Origin: a virus
Reading direction: 5' to 3' (one strand)
IMG/VR virus record: IMGVR_UViG_3300013137_000024
Span: 1 to 56,603 of that record
DNA length: 56,603 nucleotides
Part shown: piece by piece, positions 16,767-26,318 of the stretch
How the letters are laid out: each line of letters begins with the position of its first letter
Position numbering within the stretch: the first letter of the stretch is position 1
Made by a program: the position numbers and the translations under genes
Notes under the pieces: generated by a model
What the model was told of the DNA's origin: nothing
Databases searched by the model: none
What the model saw: only the letters and a program-made list of their open reading frames with translations

Positions 16767-17450
16767 GTGGACGGTCTGAGTGTTTTCCAGTCGGCGTTCC
16801 AATCACCGAGTGATGAATACGACGGATCGGGGAAACGCCCCGTTGTGTTCGACATCCTCGGCCCTGACATGGAAACTTCCATTCTGCCTGATTACCTGAA
16901 AATGGTACTCCACGTCAACCCATCATCCATGAACATTTCCTATCAGAATGTCATTGAACGTATTCAAACAAGGGGTGGATTCGTAGAACAACACTGGGGC
17001 GAAGGTGTCCGATCCTTGGATTTCAACCTGAGCACTGGCGGTTTCATGCGGTTGTACTCGGGCCTATCCAACATCACTGGGGGTCCTGGAGCCATTGATG
17101 TCAGAGGCACCCGACGGCAGACAATTGCCTATGACAAATATGTAGATCTCCTTGCCCTCTTCCACAACAATGGGTCAGTCTATGATCAGGAAGGGCGGAT
17201 CGTGTTTCAAGGTATCATCAAGGTGTCTTTCGATGGGGGCATTTACTTCGGGTGGTTTTCCGATTTCACTGTCACGGACGCCGCGGAGAAACCCTATCAA
17301 TTTGCATTGACAACCAAGTTCACGGTGGATCATGAAATTCAACGTTTCCGATCTCTTCCTTACGGGAGCTCTTTGACTGACATCATTCGAGGTGCCCCCG
17401 CACCGGTTATGACTGCCACCGGAATGTTTGGATTCGAGAAGGGGGTCTGA
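16767..17450 (+). CDS. Tail-end/baseplate protein, paralogue A
   Basis: 227 residues from a GTG at 16767, with GGGG six bases upstream; an upstream ATG pair runs into a stop. The core pattern is NPSSMNISYQ, then a tryptophan/glycine turn (QHWGEGVRSLDF), a helix with LLALFHNNG, and a strand block (FQGIIKVSFDGGIYFGWFSD) ending ALTTKFTVDHEI. The same order occurs in the next gene, so the two are tandem paralogues. NP-motif proteins after tape measure genes in contractile phages are usually baseplate tube-adaptor proteins linking tube to hub; I infer that role. No catalytic motif. Four bases separate it from the next gene. Confidence 0.65.
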   Translation: MDGLSVFQSAFQSPSDEYDGSGKRPVVFDILGPDMETSILPDYLKMVLHVNPSSMNISYQNVIERIQTRGGFVEQHWGEGVRSLDFNLSTGGFMRLYSGLSNITGGPGAIDVRGTRRQTIAYDKYVDLLALFHNNGSVYDQEGRIVFQGIIKVSFDGGIYFGWFSDFTVTDAAEKPYQFALTTKFTVDHEIQRFRSLPYGSSLTDIIRGAPAPVMTATGMFGFEKGV

Positions 17451-17454
17451 CCAG

Positions 17455-18846
17455 ATGGCCGGACAGTTTGCACAAATCAGTACGGTCGAAGGTGCCCCGG
17501 GGGTTCCATCCCCTTCTGAGAAGGCCCAATCGCTTCGTACTACGGGATACAGCAAAACTCGTGACCAAATGCTTTCTCGTGCCGTGGCAAGTCCACCTCC
17601 GCCTGATGCCTATCGCAAAATCGCAACTGGCCCGGCCACCGAGATTGCACTTGACCCAGCCCAAGCTGTTCCCATCTCGGGATCTGATTCGTTGCTCCGG
17701 GGCCTCTCCCCATTCGTCATTCAAATCGAACTCCCTCTCGTTTTCGGGATGGATGGCGGGTTCACCAACCAGGCCCAGAATTCTGTCAACATCAACGCCT
17801 ATGGCAATGCCAACGGACAGGCTGATTTGTATGCCAATGCCCGTTCATCCGTGGCTGCTTCGGGCATTGCCGCCTGGAACGGTGGTGTCTTGGGGATCCC
17901 AGCAGATCCCAATCCTACGGTGGGGCAGACCAATCCAGCCCCCGGTGGGACCAACGTGTCCAATACTGGGGAAGGAAGCAACAGACTGGGTGCTCCGGCC
18001 ATCGCTGACCAATATGCGGCCATGGATGTGGCTTCCCAGTTGCAAGCCATTCTCAATGCTCCCCCATTGGTTTTGCTGATCAACCCTCACCAGTTCCAAA
18101 TGACCTTGTCCAAGATTCAGTCCTATCAGGACAGGACTCGGTTCGGATACATCTTCCACACGTGGGGGGAAGAACAGCCCAAACTCTCCATCACGACCAA
18201 GTGCGGTGCGTTCATCTCTGGGGGTCGAGGGGTTCAATTCGCCAGCAAGAATGATTCTGCCGCCTGGCAGAACCTCATGAACCTCTTGCATTTCTACAAG
18301 AACAACGGTTACATCTTTGATACCATTGGCAAATCCTACGCCCACCATTTTGTGGGAGCCCTTTCCATTACCTATGACGGCTGGATCTACTACGGGCACA
18401 TGGAGTCTTTCGGGTGGAATTACGAGGAGACCACTCAGAATGGTGGAATTGATTTCGCCATTGAGTTCACGGTGTCTTCGGCGATAGACACCACTCCGGC
18501 AACATATGCCATAACGCCCATGACATCTCCTGTTCCGAGTCCCAGTGACCCGAGGTATTTTGGGGCCGCCAGTGTCGGGAGTGATGGGCCGGGTGTGTAC
18601 ACCATCGGTAAGGATGGGATCACCAGTGTGGGCCGGGATGTCGGATGGTCGGGAGTGAATACCCTCGTTCCGGATGATTTGGGCAAAGTATTCACTAGGG
18701 GCGAGTTCCAGCAAGCTGATCCTACGGCCATTGGACAAACATCGGCTTCCATGGGGGCCGAAGGTTTCTATTTCGTGACCGAGCTCGCGGAAAAGACGAT
18801 TCAACAGGGTAGTCCCGGTTCCAATGAACCTTTTGGGTTGGGGTGA
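17455..18846 (+). CDS. Tail-end/baseplate protein, paralogue B
   Basis: 463 residues from ATG 17455, with AAGGGGG upstream; an in-frame start at 17428 lies inside the previous gene. Residues ~205-345 repeat the preceding gene's domain: NPHQFQMTLSKIQ, HTWGEEQPKLSI, LLHFYKNNGYIFD, ALSITYDGWIYYGHMESF, IEFTVSSAID. This copy has a longer N-terminal region that is glycine/asparagine-rich (NSVNINAYGNANGQADLYAN) and a ~120-residue C-terminal extension. Probably an adaptor between the tube end and the hub encoded next. Duplication of a ring subunit could give a hetero-ring or two stacked rings at the tube end, which is inference. Confidence 0.65.
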   Translation: MAGQFAQISTVEGAPGVPSPSEKAQSLRTTGYSKTRDQMLSRAVASPPPPDAYRKIATGPATEIALDPAQAVPISGSDSLLRGLSPFVIQIELPLVFGMDGGFTNQAQNSVNINAYGNANGQADLYANARSSVAASGIAAWNGGVLGIPADPNPTVGQTNPAPGGTNVSNTGEGSNRLGAPAIADQYAAMDVASQLQAILNAPPLVLLINPHQFQMTLSKIQSYQDRTRFGYIFHTWGEEQPKLSITTKCGAFISGGRGVQFASKNDSAAWQNLMNLLHFYKNNGYIFDTIGKSYAHHFVGALSITYDGWIYYGHMESFGWNYEETTQNGGIDFAIEFTVSSAIDTTPATYAITPMTSPVPSPSDPRYFGAASVGSDGPGVYTIGKDGITSVGRDVGWSGVNTLVPDDLGKVFTRGEFQQADPTAIGQTSASMGAEGFYFVTELAEKTIQQGSPGSNEPFGLG

Positions 18847-18849
18847 CAT

Positions 18850-21800
18850 GTGGGGATTCAGAACAGACCCCATGTAGGAACATGGAAAGTCAATGCCAAG
18901 AAGGTGGTTCAGCACACCCCCGACGCTCTGGTGTATATCAATGGGGACATGACGCTTCCGGGATGTCCCAAGTGCAACAGTCGGTTGGACATTCATCAGT
19001 TCTTGACCGATGTGAGCGTGGATGCTGGAGTTGATCTGACGGGCGGGTCTGCATCATTCACTCTGGCAATTCCGATCCATCATCATCAATCCATGGCCCG
19101 AGATGCCCGAATGGTTCTTCGGGCGGGCCTCGAGGTTCACATTTACGAGCGTGGTTATTTCCCGGTCAAGGGTCTCTATTCCAATCTTGAGCAACCGGCC
19201 GGTAACCAGGCTGTTGGGACCAACCCCGATCTGGCCCCCGGTTTCTCCTCCGTGGGTCAAGGGGATCCCTATCGGGATGTTCCTCCCGTTGTGGGCGAAG
19301 CCTTCAATGATCTCAGATTACAAGACGGAGTCAAGAGTACCGCGACCGGCCAGCCTTTCAATCAAAGGGAAAATGCCACTGTTTTGTACAACACCCTGAC
19401 AGATGCCGGTTATGCCCCAAGCACGGCAATGGCGGCTGTGATCAATTCCTGGTACGAATGCAATCTCGATTTGAACAATCCCAATGTCAGCAGTCATGCT
19501 TCTGGTTACATTCATATCATGCCCGATTGGAACATTCCCGGATACAATTCCACTGAACCTGCCGAGAGTGCCCAAGCGGTTGTCCGATACTTGCGATGGA
19601 AAAAATTCCCATCCGGTCAGAGCAATTCAACTGTTGCATCTGAGACCAAACGATTCTCAATCCGGGCTGAAGCTCCGGGCAAAGCCACGTCAGCGATGAA
19701 ACCCGGTGAACGGCAATCCTGGAACATCCCCACCGATGCTGATTGGACGGTATCCCAAGTCAATGTGTGGATTGGGGACCAACGTTCGGGATGGGCCAGT
19801 AAACGAATGGGTTCCCTTGCCAGCGACAAAGGATTCAATGCTCAAGCATCGGCTGAGAGGCAACAACAGGATGCAGCGGCCGAAGCCCAAGCAAAACTGG
19901 AATCCACCAAACCGTCTGGGGACAGGCGGGATGCGGGATTACTGGGGTCCCCCACACTTTCTGATCAGGAAGGGCTTGGTGGTTACGATATAGAAAACAT
20001 CCTGGCTTATCCCTACTACCATGTGTTCCATGGGGTCGTAACCTCAGTGGCCATGGTTTACGATGCCGGGTTCCAGACGTTCACTTGCCAGTGCATTTCG
20101 ATGCTCCAATTGTGGCAATATCTCCCGGTCAGTGTCAATGCTTCTATTTTCGGGGCACGAGCAGTCAACTCCAAAAACCACCCCTCGATCATGGGGCATA
20201 ATTTCACGGGGATGCACCCGTACGCCATCATCTACCGACTTTACGAGGATTTGGCTGGTGCTGGTGCCGGGGTATCCTGGGCTCTTTCCCAAATGACTAC
20301 AACGGATGCTTCTTTTGCTGGCGAGAGTCTGTGGTCCATTTTCCAACGCTATTGGGAACGCAGATTCAGTACCAGCATGATCAAACTCAGGTTGCACGGT
20401 GCAACAGGAGAACTTTTCAACACTTTCTATGCTACTTTGCTTGGAAGAGGCGCTTCGGCTGCTGACCTGACAAACGCTCTCAAAGGACGTTTTGGGGCTA
20501 TCAAAGGAGACCCGTCAGCCCAGATTTTCTCCAAAGGACTTGGGGCGTCCATGATCAACCCGAAACGCCTGGACGCCCTCGTGGTGAACAAGGGTCTCGG
20601 GGCCAATGCTGAAGGGGTGAATGCCAAAGGCTCCGATGGTGATTTCGATTTGAACATGGCCGAAATGATTGCTTTCACAACCAAATTAGGTCATATGGGT
20701 CAGTTCCAAATGTTCGAATCGACCTATGAAACCAAGGGCAATGTGGCTCAGGAGGTCTGCCGAGTAACGGGATTTGAATTCTACCAGGACGTGGATGGGG
20801 ATTTCGTGTTCAAGCCTCCTTTCTACAACTTGGACACCTCGTCTGCCAGGGTGTATCGAATCGAAGACATCGACATCATTTCACTCCAGATGGATGAAAA
20901 GGAACCTCAAGCCACGTATATCGTGGGAAAGGGCAACTGGTTCCAGAACTTGGAAGGTCACGGGGTCGAGAATGAAATGGGTGTGCAGACCACCTACATT
21001 GATTACCGACTGGTAGCTCAGTTCGGGTGGCGGGCAGCTTCTTTCGAATGCCAATACCTGACTGATCCCAAGTCAGTGATGTTCATGTCCATCAATTTCA
21101 TGGATGTTCAGAATGCTCAGATACACTCCGGGTCATTGACCATCCCCATACGTCCTGAGATGCGTCCGGGATATCCTGTATACATTGTGCCTCTTGATTG
21201 TTACTACTATGTGACCAACATCGTCCATGCTTACATTCCAGGTGGTCGATGCACTTCAACTTTGACCCTGACTGCCAAGCGTTCCAAGTTTTTTGCCCCG
21301 GGGGATTACCGCAAGTCTGGGGTTGAAGCAATCGATCTCGGGAACCCCATTTTGCCTGAGAAACCACTCGAGGTGTTGGATGAAGCCGGGAGACCTCGTC
21401 TGGTGGGTTTCCCCAATGTGGTTATGGCTCTGGATCCATATCAGATCAATCCGTTGTTCCTGGTTCTGGGGGCTGACATTGACCTTCTCAACACCCCGCA
21501 GAAAGTTGTGAACCTCATCGAAATGGCAATTCAATTCCGGGTGCTGACGGCGAATCCGGACGGGACATACACCTTCACGACATCGGCTGGCAAGAAGATG
21601 GTGTTTTTCTTTGATGCTAATCAACTGTCGGTCACCGGGGAAGGCACCAAGGATGAGAAATGGACAACATCCGGGGCTGGGCCGTCCGGAACATATCCTT
21701 TGATGGAGGCCGCGAATGCCTGGGCAGCTGCTATGGGCCAACATGCGGAGGCCAAGGACAAAGCGCGGAAAGACCTTTTGGCTTTGGAAGCCAAGATTGC

Positions 21801-23877
21801 CACATTGCAAGCCGAACTCAGAACTGCCCAGGCCCGGGGAAATGACAAGGCTTTGAAGGTGATACAGAAGAACATCAATAGTGTGGTGGACAATCGGGTG
21901 TCACTGAAAAAGACCATTGAGACCCCGGATACAGATGTTTCGTTGGCCGGTTCCAATGAAGGATTGGCTGCTTTGCTACAAGTGATGAATGAACTGGGGG
22001 CCAAGTACCGGCCGGAATCCGGGCAACCCGGGAGCCGGGATTTGGCCTCCACTACTGTTTTGTTGGACATCCTCTCGGATAAGAAAGCCAGCATTTCTAC
22101 GGTTGATGTGCCGGGGGCCTATCGGTACTACTCAGCGTCCCATCCTGACCCCAATCAGCAGGGACAAGCCGAGCCAAACTTTGATGGTTGGGCCAATGCC
22201 CGTAGTAAAACCATTGAGTACAACAACCCTCTTCTGCTCCCCGAGTGGACGAAGGATCCAGTCAAAGGATTTGTCCCATCGAATCGAATCACGCTGTCTC
22301 CGGGTTCCAAGTATCGACCTGAGGCTCAGTTTGGAGATTTGCAACCCACTCGGGGTATTCGGATCCTGACACACAACCCGGCTTTTCCCAATGGGGAGGT
22401 GGTACCGACCAGTGAGATTCGTGATTTCACATGGGCGAGTCATGATTTAAAGGTGCCCATGAAAGGGAATAGTGCCAAGAAGGAAATCCAGGCGTCTGAT
22501 ACCGGGGCACTGCCCAATCTTCGGGGCGGTATGCAACAAACTCTGAGAGTTCAAGCCCAGGAAGTCACCGACCTGGCCACGATACAAGGTACATTCGCCC
22601 CATGGTTGAAAGGGTTCAATGATCAAATTCAGAACGCCATTGTCGCGATGCAGGCAGATCCTGTGCTGGCCCCCTATGTACAACCATTCCCGACAATGAT
22701 AGACCCCAACTATGTTGTCATCCGACGGTTCTCATTCCCGACGAATGACCCGATGGGTGATTACAAGTTTGCTGATACTAATGGAACGTTGACTTCGTTT
22801 TTCAACGCAGACAGCGTGGCATTGAAAGGTTCCACTGGCACCACTGTCTGGATGATGGCGGCAGATGAATATGCCGACGCTATCTACAGTCAATATATCC
22901 GGGCCAAAAACTCCTGGATGGGGGATTTGATGACCCGGTTCACGGGTTCCGAAGATATTGAAAAGATGAACCAAATCAACAGCCTGTTTACAGAAGCCGT
23001 CACTTCCAATCTGGGCAAAGCGATTCCTCGGGATTGGTCGGACGTGTCCAAAACATCGGCCACGGCCAAACCAATTTCGTCGCCCATATTCCCCGTGTCT
23101 GACGCTCAAGGATATGAGGTCGTGGGATCCCTCCGTTATGGGCGGGATATCACTATCGAGCCGGATGGGGTTTTCGACACACTGCACAAACAAGATCCCT
23201 TGTCCATGCTTGATCAAGCATTGGTTGTGAAGGTCCTGGAACAACTGACTAGACGGCAAGGAATCGATGCGGAGACTCAGCATAATGTGGTCAGAAGTCT
23301 GCGTTCCGGGATGACTGATAACCAACTCATTGATATCGGATTGTTGACCCAGAACAGAGATTCCAACATGCTCCAACTCGATTTCATGAACTGGTGGACC
23401 AACCACGGCAAAGATGGGATTCAGAAGATCCCCGTGAACAATGCCGCCTATTCATTGGCTGATCTCAACCTGATAATGAATAAGGGGGTTTGCACTTGCA
23501 AATCCGCCGAGGCCTCCATTGTACTGGAAGCAGCGGGGATGACTGGTTTCGTAAGAGTTGCTTCTCCGACGGATGCAACCCCCAACCAGGGGACAACTGC
23601 GGACAATGTGACTCCTTGGTTGCAATATGCGGCAGATCAAGCGGGTCTTCAATGGAAAATGTCCCAAGACGCTTTGCGCGGGGCTCAACTCAACAAACAG
23701 CCTGCGACTATCGTTCAATCGGCCCAGGGGTTGGTGGATGGAAGCGCATTTGCTACGGCCGAAGCCCAGGCACAGCAAGCAAAGAATGATCTTTGGGCGG
23801 CCAATGAAGCCCGGAAAACTGCGGGGAAGGAGTTTTGGGCGGCCAATGAAGCCCGGAAAACTGCGGGGAAGGAGTAA
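18850..23877 (+). CDS. Giant baseplate hub protein with embedded lysozyme-like domain
   Basis: 1675 residues from GTG 18850, three bases after the previous stop; a nearby ATG is out of frame and soon stopped. Residues 1-130 and ~390-810 look like a split gp27-type hub: SASFTLAIPIHHHQ, VFHGVVTSVAMVYDAGFQTF, GNVAQEVCRVTGFEFYQDVD and YYVTNIVHAYIPGG. Inserted at ~174-240 is a tail-lysozyme-like domain (VLYNTLTDAGYAPSTAMAAV, then WYECNLDL, where E203 is the likely catalytic acid). It would cut peptidoglycan during injection. Residues ~968-1020 form a coiled coil, followed by ~650 residues I cannot assign, including VCTCKSAEASIV. The end is two copies of a 14-residue repeat. Hubs are usually a few hundred residues, so this one is greatly extended. 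Hub role is fairly sure; the lysozyme call is moderate. Confidence 0.75.
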   Translation: MGIQNRPHVGTWKVNAKKVVQHTPDALVYINGDMTLPGCPKCNSRLDIHQFLTDVSVDAGVDLTGGSASFTLAIPIHHHQSMARDARMVLRAGLEVHIYERGYFPVKGLYSNLEQPAGNQAVGTNPDLAPGFSSVGQGDPYRDVPPVVGEAFNDLRLQDGVKSTATGQPFNQRENATVLYNTLTDAGYAPSTAMAAVINSWYECNLDLNNPNVSSHASGYIHIMPDWNIPGYNSTEPAESAQAVVRYLRWKKFPSGQSNSTVASETKRFSIRAEAPGKATSAMKPGERQSWNIPTDADWTVSQVNVWIGDQRSGWASKRMGSLASDKGFNAQASAERQQQDAAAEAQAKLESTKPSGDRRDAGLLGSPTLSDQEGLGGYDIENILAYPYYHVFHGVVTSVAMVYDAGFQTFTCQCISMLQLWQYLPVSVNASIFGARAVNSKNHPSIMGHNFTGMHPYAIIYRLYEDLAGAGAGVSWALSQMTTTDASFAGESLWSIFQRYWERRFSTSMIKLRLHGATGELFNTFYATLLGRGASAADLTNALKGRFGAIKGDPSAQIFSKGLGASMINPKRLDALVVNKGLGANAEGVNAKGSDGDFDLNMAEMIAFTTKLGHMGQFQMFESTYETKGNVAQEVCRVTGFEFYQDVDGDFVFKPPFYNLDTSSARVYRIEDIDIISLQMDEKEPQATYIVGKGNWFQNLEGHGVENEMGVQTTYIDYRLVAQFGWRAASFECQYLTDPKSVMFMSINFMDVQNAQIHSGSLTIPIRPEMRPGYPVYIVPLDCYYYVTNIVHAYIPGGRCTSTLTLTAKRSKFFAPGDYRKSGVEAIDLGNPILPEKPLEVLDEAGRPRLVGFPNVVMALDPYQINPLFLVLGADIDLLNTPQKVVNLIEMAIQFRVLTANPDGTYTFTTSAGKKMVFFFDANQLSVTGEGTKDEKWTTSGAGPSGTYPLMEAANAWAAAMGQHAEAKDKARKDLLALEAKIATLQAELRTAQARGNDKALKVIQKNINSVVDNRVSLKKTIETPDTDVSLAGSNEGLAALLQVMNELGAKYRPESGQPGSRDLASTTVLLDILSDKKASISTVDVPGAYRYYSASHPDPNQQGQAEPNFDGWANARSKTIEYNNPLLLPEWTKDPVKGFVPSNRITLSPGSKYRPEAQFGDLQPTRGIRILTHNPAFPNGEVVPTSEIRDFTWASHDLKVPMKGNSAKKEIQASDTGALPNLRGGMQQTLRVQAQEVTDLATIQGTFAPWLKGFNDQIQNAIVAMQADPVLAPYVQPFPTMIDPNYVVIRRFSFPTNDPMGDYKFADTNGTLTSFFNADSVALKGSTGTTVWMMAADEYADAIYSQYIRAKNSWMGDLMTRFTGSEDIEKMNQINSLFTEAVTSNLGKAIPRDWSDVSKTSATAKPISSPIFPVSDAQGYEVVGSLRYGRDITIEPDGVFDTLHKQDPLSMLDQALVVKVLEQLTRRQGIDAETQHNVVRSLRSGMTDNQLIDIGLLTQNRDSNMLQLDFMNWWTNHGKDGIQKIPVNNAAYSLADLNLIMNKGVCTCKSAEASIVLEAAGMTGFVRVASPTDATPNQGTTADNVTPWLQYAADQAGLQWKMSQDALRGAQLNKQPATIVQSAQGLVDGSAFATAEAQAQQAKNDLWAANEARKTAGKEFWAANEARKTAGKE
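23791..23874 (+). repeat. Two 42-bp tandem repeats at the 3' end of the hub gene
   Basis: Copies 23791-23832 and 23833-23874 differ only in the first codon (CTT or TTT) and encode [LF]WAANEARKTAGKE twice just before the stop. Each copy contains GGGGAAGGAG; in the second copy this is the ribosome site for the spike gene at 23881. Confidence 0.95.
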
Positions 23878-23880
23878 TCC

Positions 23881-26304
23881 ATGCCTGTTCGTGATCCATC
23901 TCGGCGTGGTGCGTTGGCACGGTTGGGGACTCTTTCCCCTGCCCAGATCAATACTTCCCAGGCCAAAATGAAGGCCCAGAAACGGGCCATGAATCCTGAC
24001 ACCAATCTTGGTTTGGGAATAGCCAAGGTCCTCAATATCGATTACGTAGAATTCTATGTCACACTCCGGACACTGACTGGGGTGTCCCAGCAATTCGACC
24101 GGATTCCGGTTCCTCTGACCTTTCCTGGGGGTGGGAATCGACATTTCTTTGGTGCCATGCCCTGCATCGGGGATTACTGCATCGTGGGATGGATTCCTCA
24201 TAACACGGCACCGGGGAGCGGGGAAGGAACCAAGACTCCTGTGATTCTCGCATGGTTGATTCCGGGAGTCTGGACCGGATTGGATTGGGTCATTACTGCC
24301 GAATTTGAAAGGGATGAATTTGACCAGGCGGTGCCTTCCAATCAACAAATCGCGGAAGGTGCCCATAATTTCGTCCGGCACAAACTGCGGCACATTCAGC
24401 CCGGGAACATCGTAGGTTCATCTGCTCAGGGATCCGACATTGTTTTGGATGAAGGAGTCACACTGGCTAACCGCCGGGGAAATGAATTCAGGTTGCGGGA
24501 TCAGGATCAGGCCGTTGTCACCCGGGCATTGCAGCGGTTTGATGCCCTGGCAGGTGCTAGGTTGTACGCCGGCATGGTGCAACGGGATGCAACCTTGTTG
24601 GCGACAACCATGATCTCCGATGGGGGTTTGTGGGACGCTACGCCGCAGGCCGTGGCCGGGATCCCAGTTCAAGGGATACCAAATGACCCATCGGCCCCCC
24701 GAGGATTCTTGACTCCCGCTCGAGTCCTTCGTAAAGGCATTCCTTCCGATGCCACAACGGGTTTCCTTGGCCGAAGTCTTCTTGGAACGGATTCTTATCT
24801 CGATCCCTATGAGTTTTTGAAAGCCGGATTATTTATTGATGAGTCGGGTCAAGTGGTCTCTTCTGCCATTTCGGATGCTGTGTATGGCGGGAAACCCATA
24901 TATCGGGTTGGGACGAATCCGGGGAATGCAGTGGTAGACCATGATGCACCAACGTTCACCGAATACCGGGTCGAAGTCACACACACGTCGGATGGTCGTC
25001 TTCCTGTCACGGAGCAGACTGATCTGTTTGACGCCGAACGGCTTCCTCAATCGGATCCAAAAGCTGCGTCTCCCAGTTTGCCTCCAAACACGCCTTTCAT
25101 CGAATGGGTCCTTGGAACGGTGGTAGGCAATGATCCCTACTCCGAAGATGGTCGCAGAAAGTATGGATTACCCATCAAAGCTGTGATTTTCGATGGGGAC
25201 ACTGTGAATCCCCGATTGGACCCGGTCGTGTCATCCGGAACCAATCCCACGCCTTTGAAGGACCATCTGGCTTCTTTGTTCCGGTTCCGTCCGCCATTGG
25301 CCCAAAGCGGACAAGAGACTTTCTGGGGTGTCAATAAACAGGGGCAACTGAAAGCTTCGATTGGCGGGGATCCCAAGGGCTACTCGGCTGAAGTGGCTTT
25401 GGCCGGAGGTCTCAAACTGGCGATTGGGGGCCGTTTCGAATGGATCGGAGATGGGCATTTTGGTATCGGGACAAAAGGTTCCAACAGCATCTCTCTCAAA
25501 GCCGAGGAAGGCCCCGTAACCATCTATGGGGGGGGTGGCCTCAAAGACGCATCTACAGTGATGTCCAATCTCTCAGGGACGGGCCGAGGATCCGATGATC
25601 TCCCATCTGTTGACATCCAAGGCAAAACCAATGTGTGGGTTCAAAGCCAGAAACAGGTCCGAATCAAAGGGGCCGAGATCGTCGGGTCGGCCTCGAGTAT
25701 CGATCTGACGGGCCAGGATGGGATCGCTCTGAACGGGATCAAACAAGTCGGGGTGGTTACGGAGAATTTCCAAGTGTCGGTCAGTGGCAAATGTTCCGAG
25801 TCATTTGCCGGTCCCAAGTACCTGTTGCCCACCAGTGGGCCTTTGCACGAACGCACTTACACGCCGGCTTTCCCCGGGCTGGTGTGCGAAAAGGTGTCGT
25901 ACACATGGGGAGACCGAGTGGAAACTTTCTACTTGGGAAACCATATGACCGAGATTCTAGTCGGAAATATGGTTTATGCAACGGAGTTGGGCATTTGGTC
26001 GGCTCGGGCATTGTCCAACACATTGCTTGTAGACTCGTCCGGAATCAAGGCCACGGCCACTATCGGGGCGGTGACTATTACAGCTCCGGCCGGGGCTGTC
26101 GCCATTACCGGGACCACGGGAGTCGTTCTGGCTTCTCCGGGGGGTCAGGCAGTGGTACATGGAAGTGCAGGAGTGACTTTGAGCGCCCCCGTGACCGGAA
26201 TCGAAATGGGCCCCATCATCACGGCAGGATCCCGGGATCCTTTGACCAATTTGCCTTTTTTGACCTTCGGGATGGGGGCCCCGGCCCATCAGGTGTTGCC
26301 TTAG
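23881..26304 (+). CDS. Central spike protein (OB fold plus beta-helix)
   Basis: 807 residues, ATG at 23881 six bases after AAGGAG. Residues ~45-130 fit the OB-like domain of contractile-tail spikes (GIAKVLNIDYVEFYVTLRTL, FGAMPCIGDYCIVGWIPHN). Residues ~174-212 (PGNIVGSSAQGSDIVLDEGV, NEFRLRDQDQAVV) match the start of the shaft. From ~460 to the end there are short alternating strands with G/N turns (QSQKQVRIKGAEIVGSASSI and later ATATIGAVTITAPAGAVAIT), typical of the triple-stranded beta-helix that forms the needle. The spike sits below the hub and pierces the outer membrane, which would suggest a Gram-negative host, though that is weak evidence. No separate lysozyme domain; that activity is in the hub. 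Confidence 0.8.
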   Translation: MPVRDPSRRGALARLGTLSPAQINTSQAKMKAQKRAMNPDTNLGLGIAKVLNIDYVEFYVTLRTLTGVSQQFDRIPVPLTFPGGGNRHFFGAMPCIGDYCIVGWIPHNTAPGSGEGTKTPVILAWLIPGVWTGLDWVITAEFERDEFDQAVPSNQQIAEGAHNFVRHKLRHIQPGNIVGSSAQGSDIVLDEGVTLANRRGNEFRLRDQDQAVVTRALQRFDALAGARLYAGMVQRDATLLATTMISDGGLWDATPQAVAGIPVQGIPNDPSAPRGFLTPARVLRKGIPSDATTGFLGRSLLGTDSYLDPYEFLKAGLFIDESGQVVSSAISDAVYGGKPIYRVGTNPGNAVVDHDAPTFTEYRVEVTHTSDGRLPVTEQTDLFDAERLPQSDPKAASPSLPPNTPFIEWVLGTVVGNDPYSEDGRRKYGLPIKAVIFDGDTVNPRLDPVVSSGTNPTPLKDHLASLFRFRPPLAQSGQETFWGVNKQGQLKASIGGDPKGYSAEVALAGGLKLAIGGRFEWIGDGHFGIGTKGSNSISLKAEEGPVTIYGGGGLKDASTVMSNLSGTGRGSDDLPSVDIQGKTNVWVQSQKQVRIKGAEIVGSASSIDLTGQDGIALNGIKQVGVVTENFQVSVSGKCSESFAGPKYLLPTSGPLHERTYTPAFPGLVCEKVSYTWGDRVETFYLGNHMTEILVGNMVYATELGIWSARALSNTLLVDSSGIKATATIGAVTITAPAGAVAITGTTGVVLASPGGQAVVHGSAGVTLSAPVTGIEMGPIITAGSRDPLTNLPFLTFGMGAPAHQVLP

Positions 26305-26318
26305 AGGGGATTGGTGAT

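Noticed and set aside
17845-18996. 383-residue minus-strand open frame
   Set aside because: Runs across two real plus-strand genes and their junction, with no ribosome site.
25635-26318. Long upstream extension of the gene at 26319
   Set aside because: Overlaps the spike gene in another frame and reads as Gly/Arg-rich noise; ATG 26319 has GAGGGGA.
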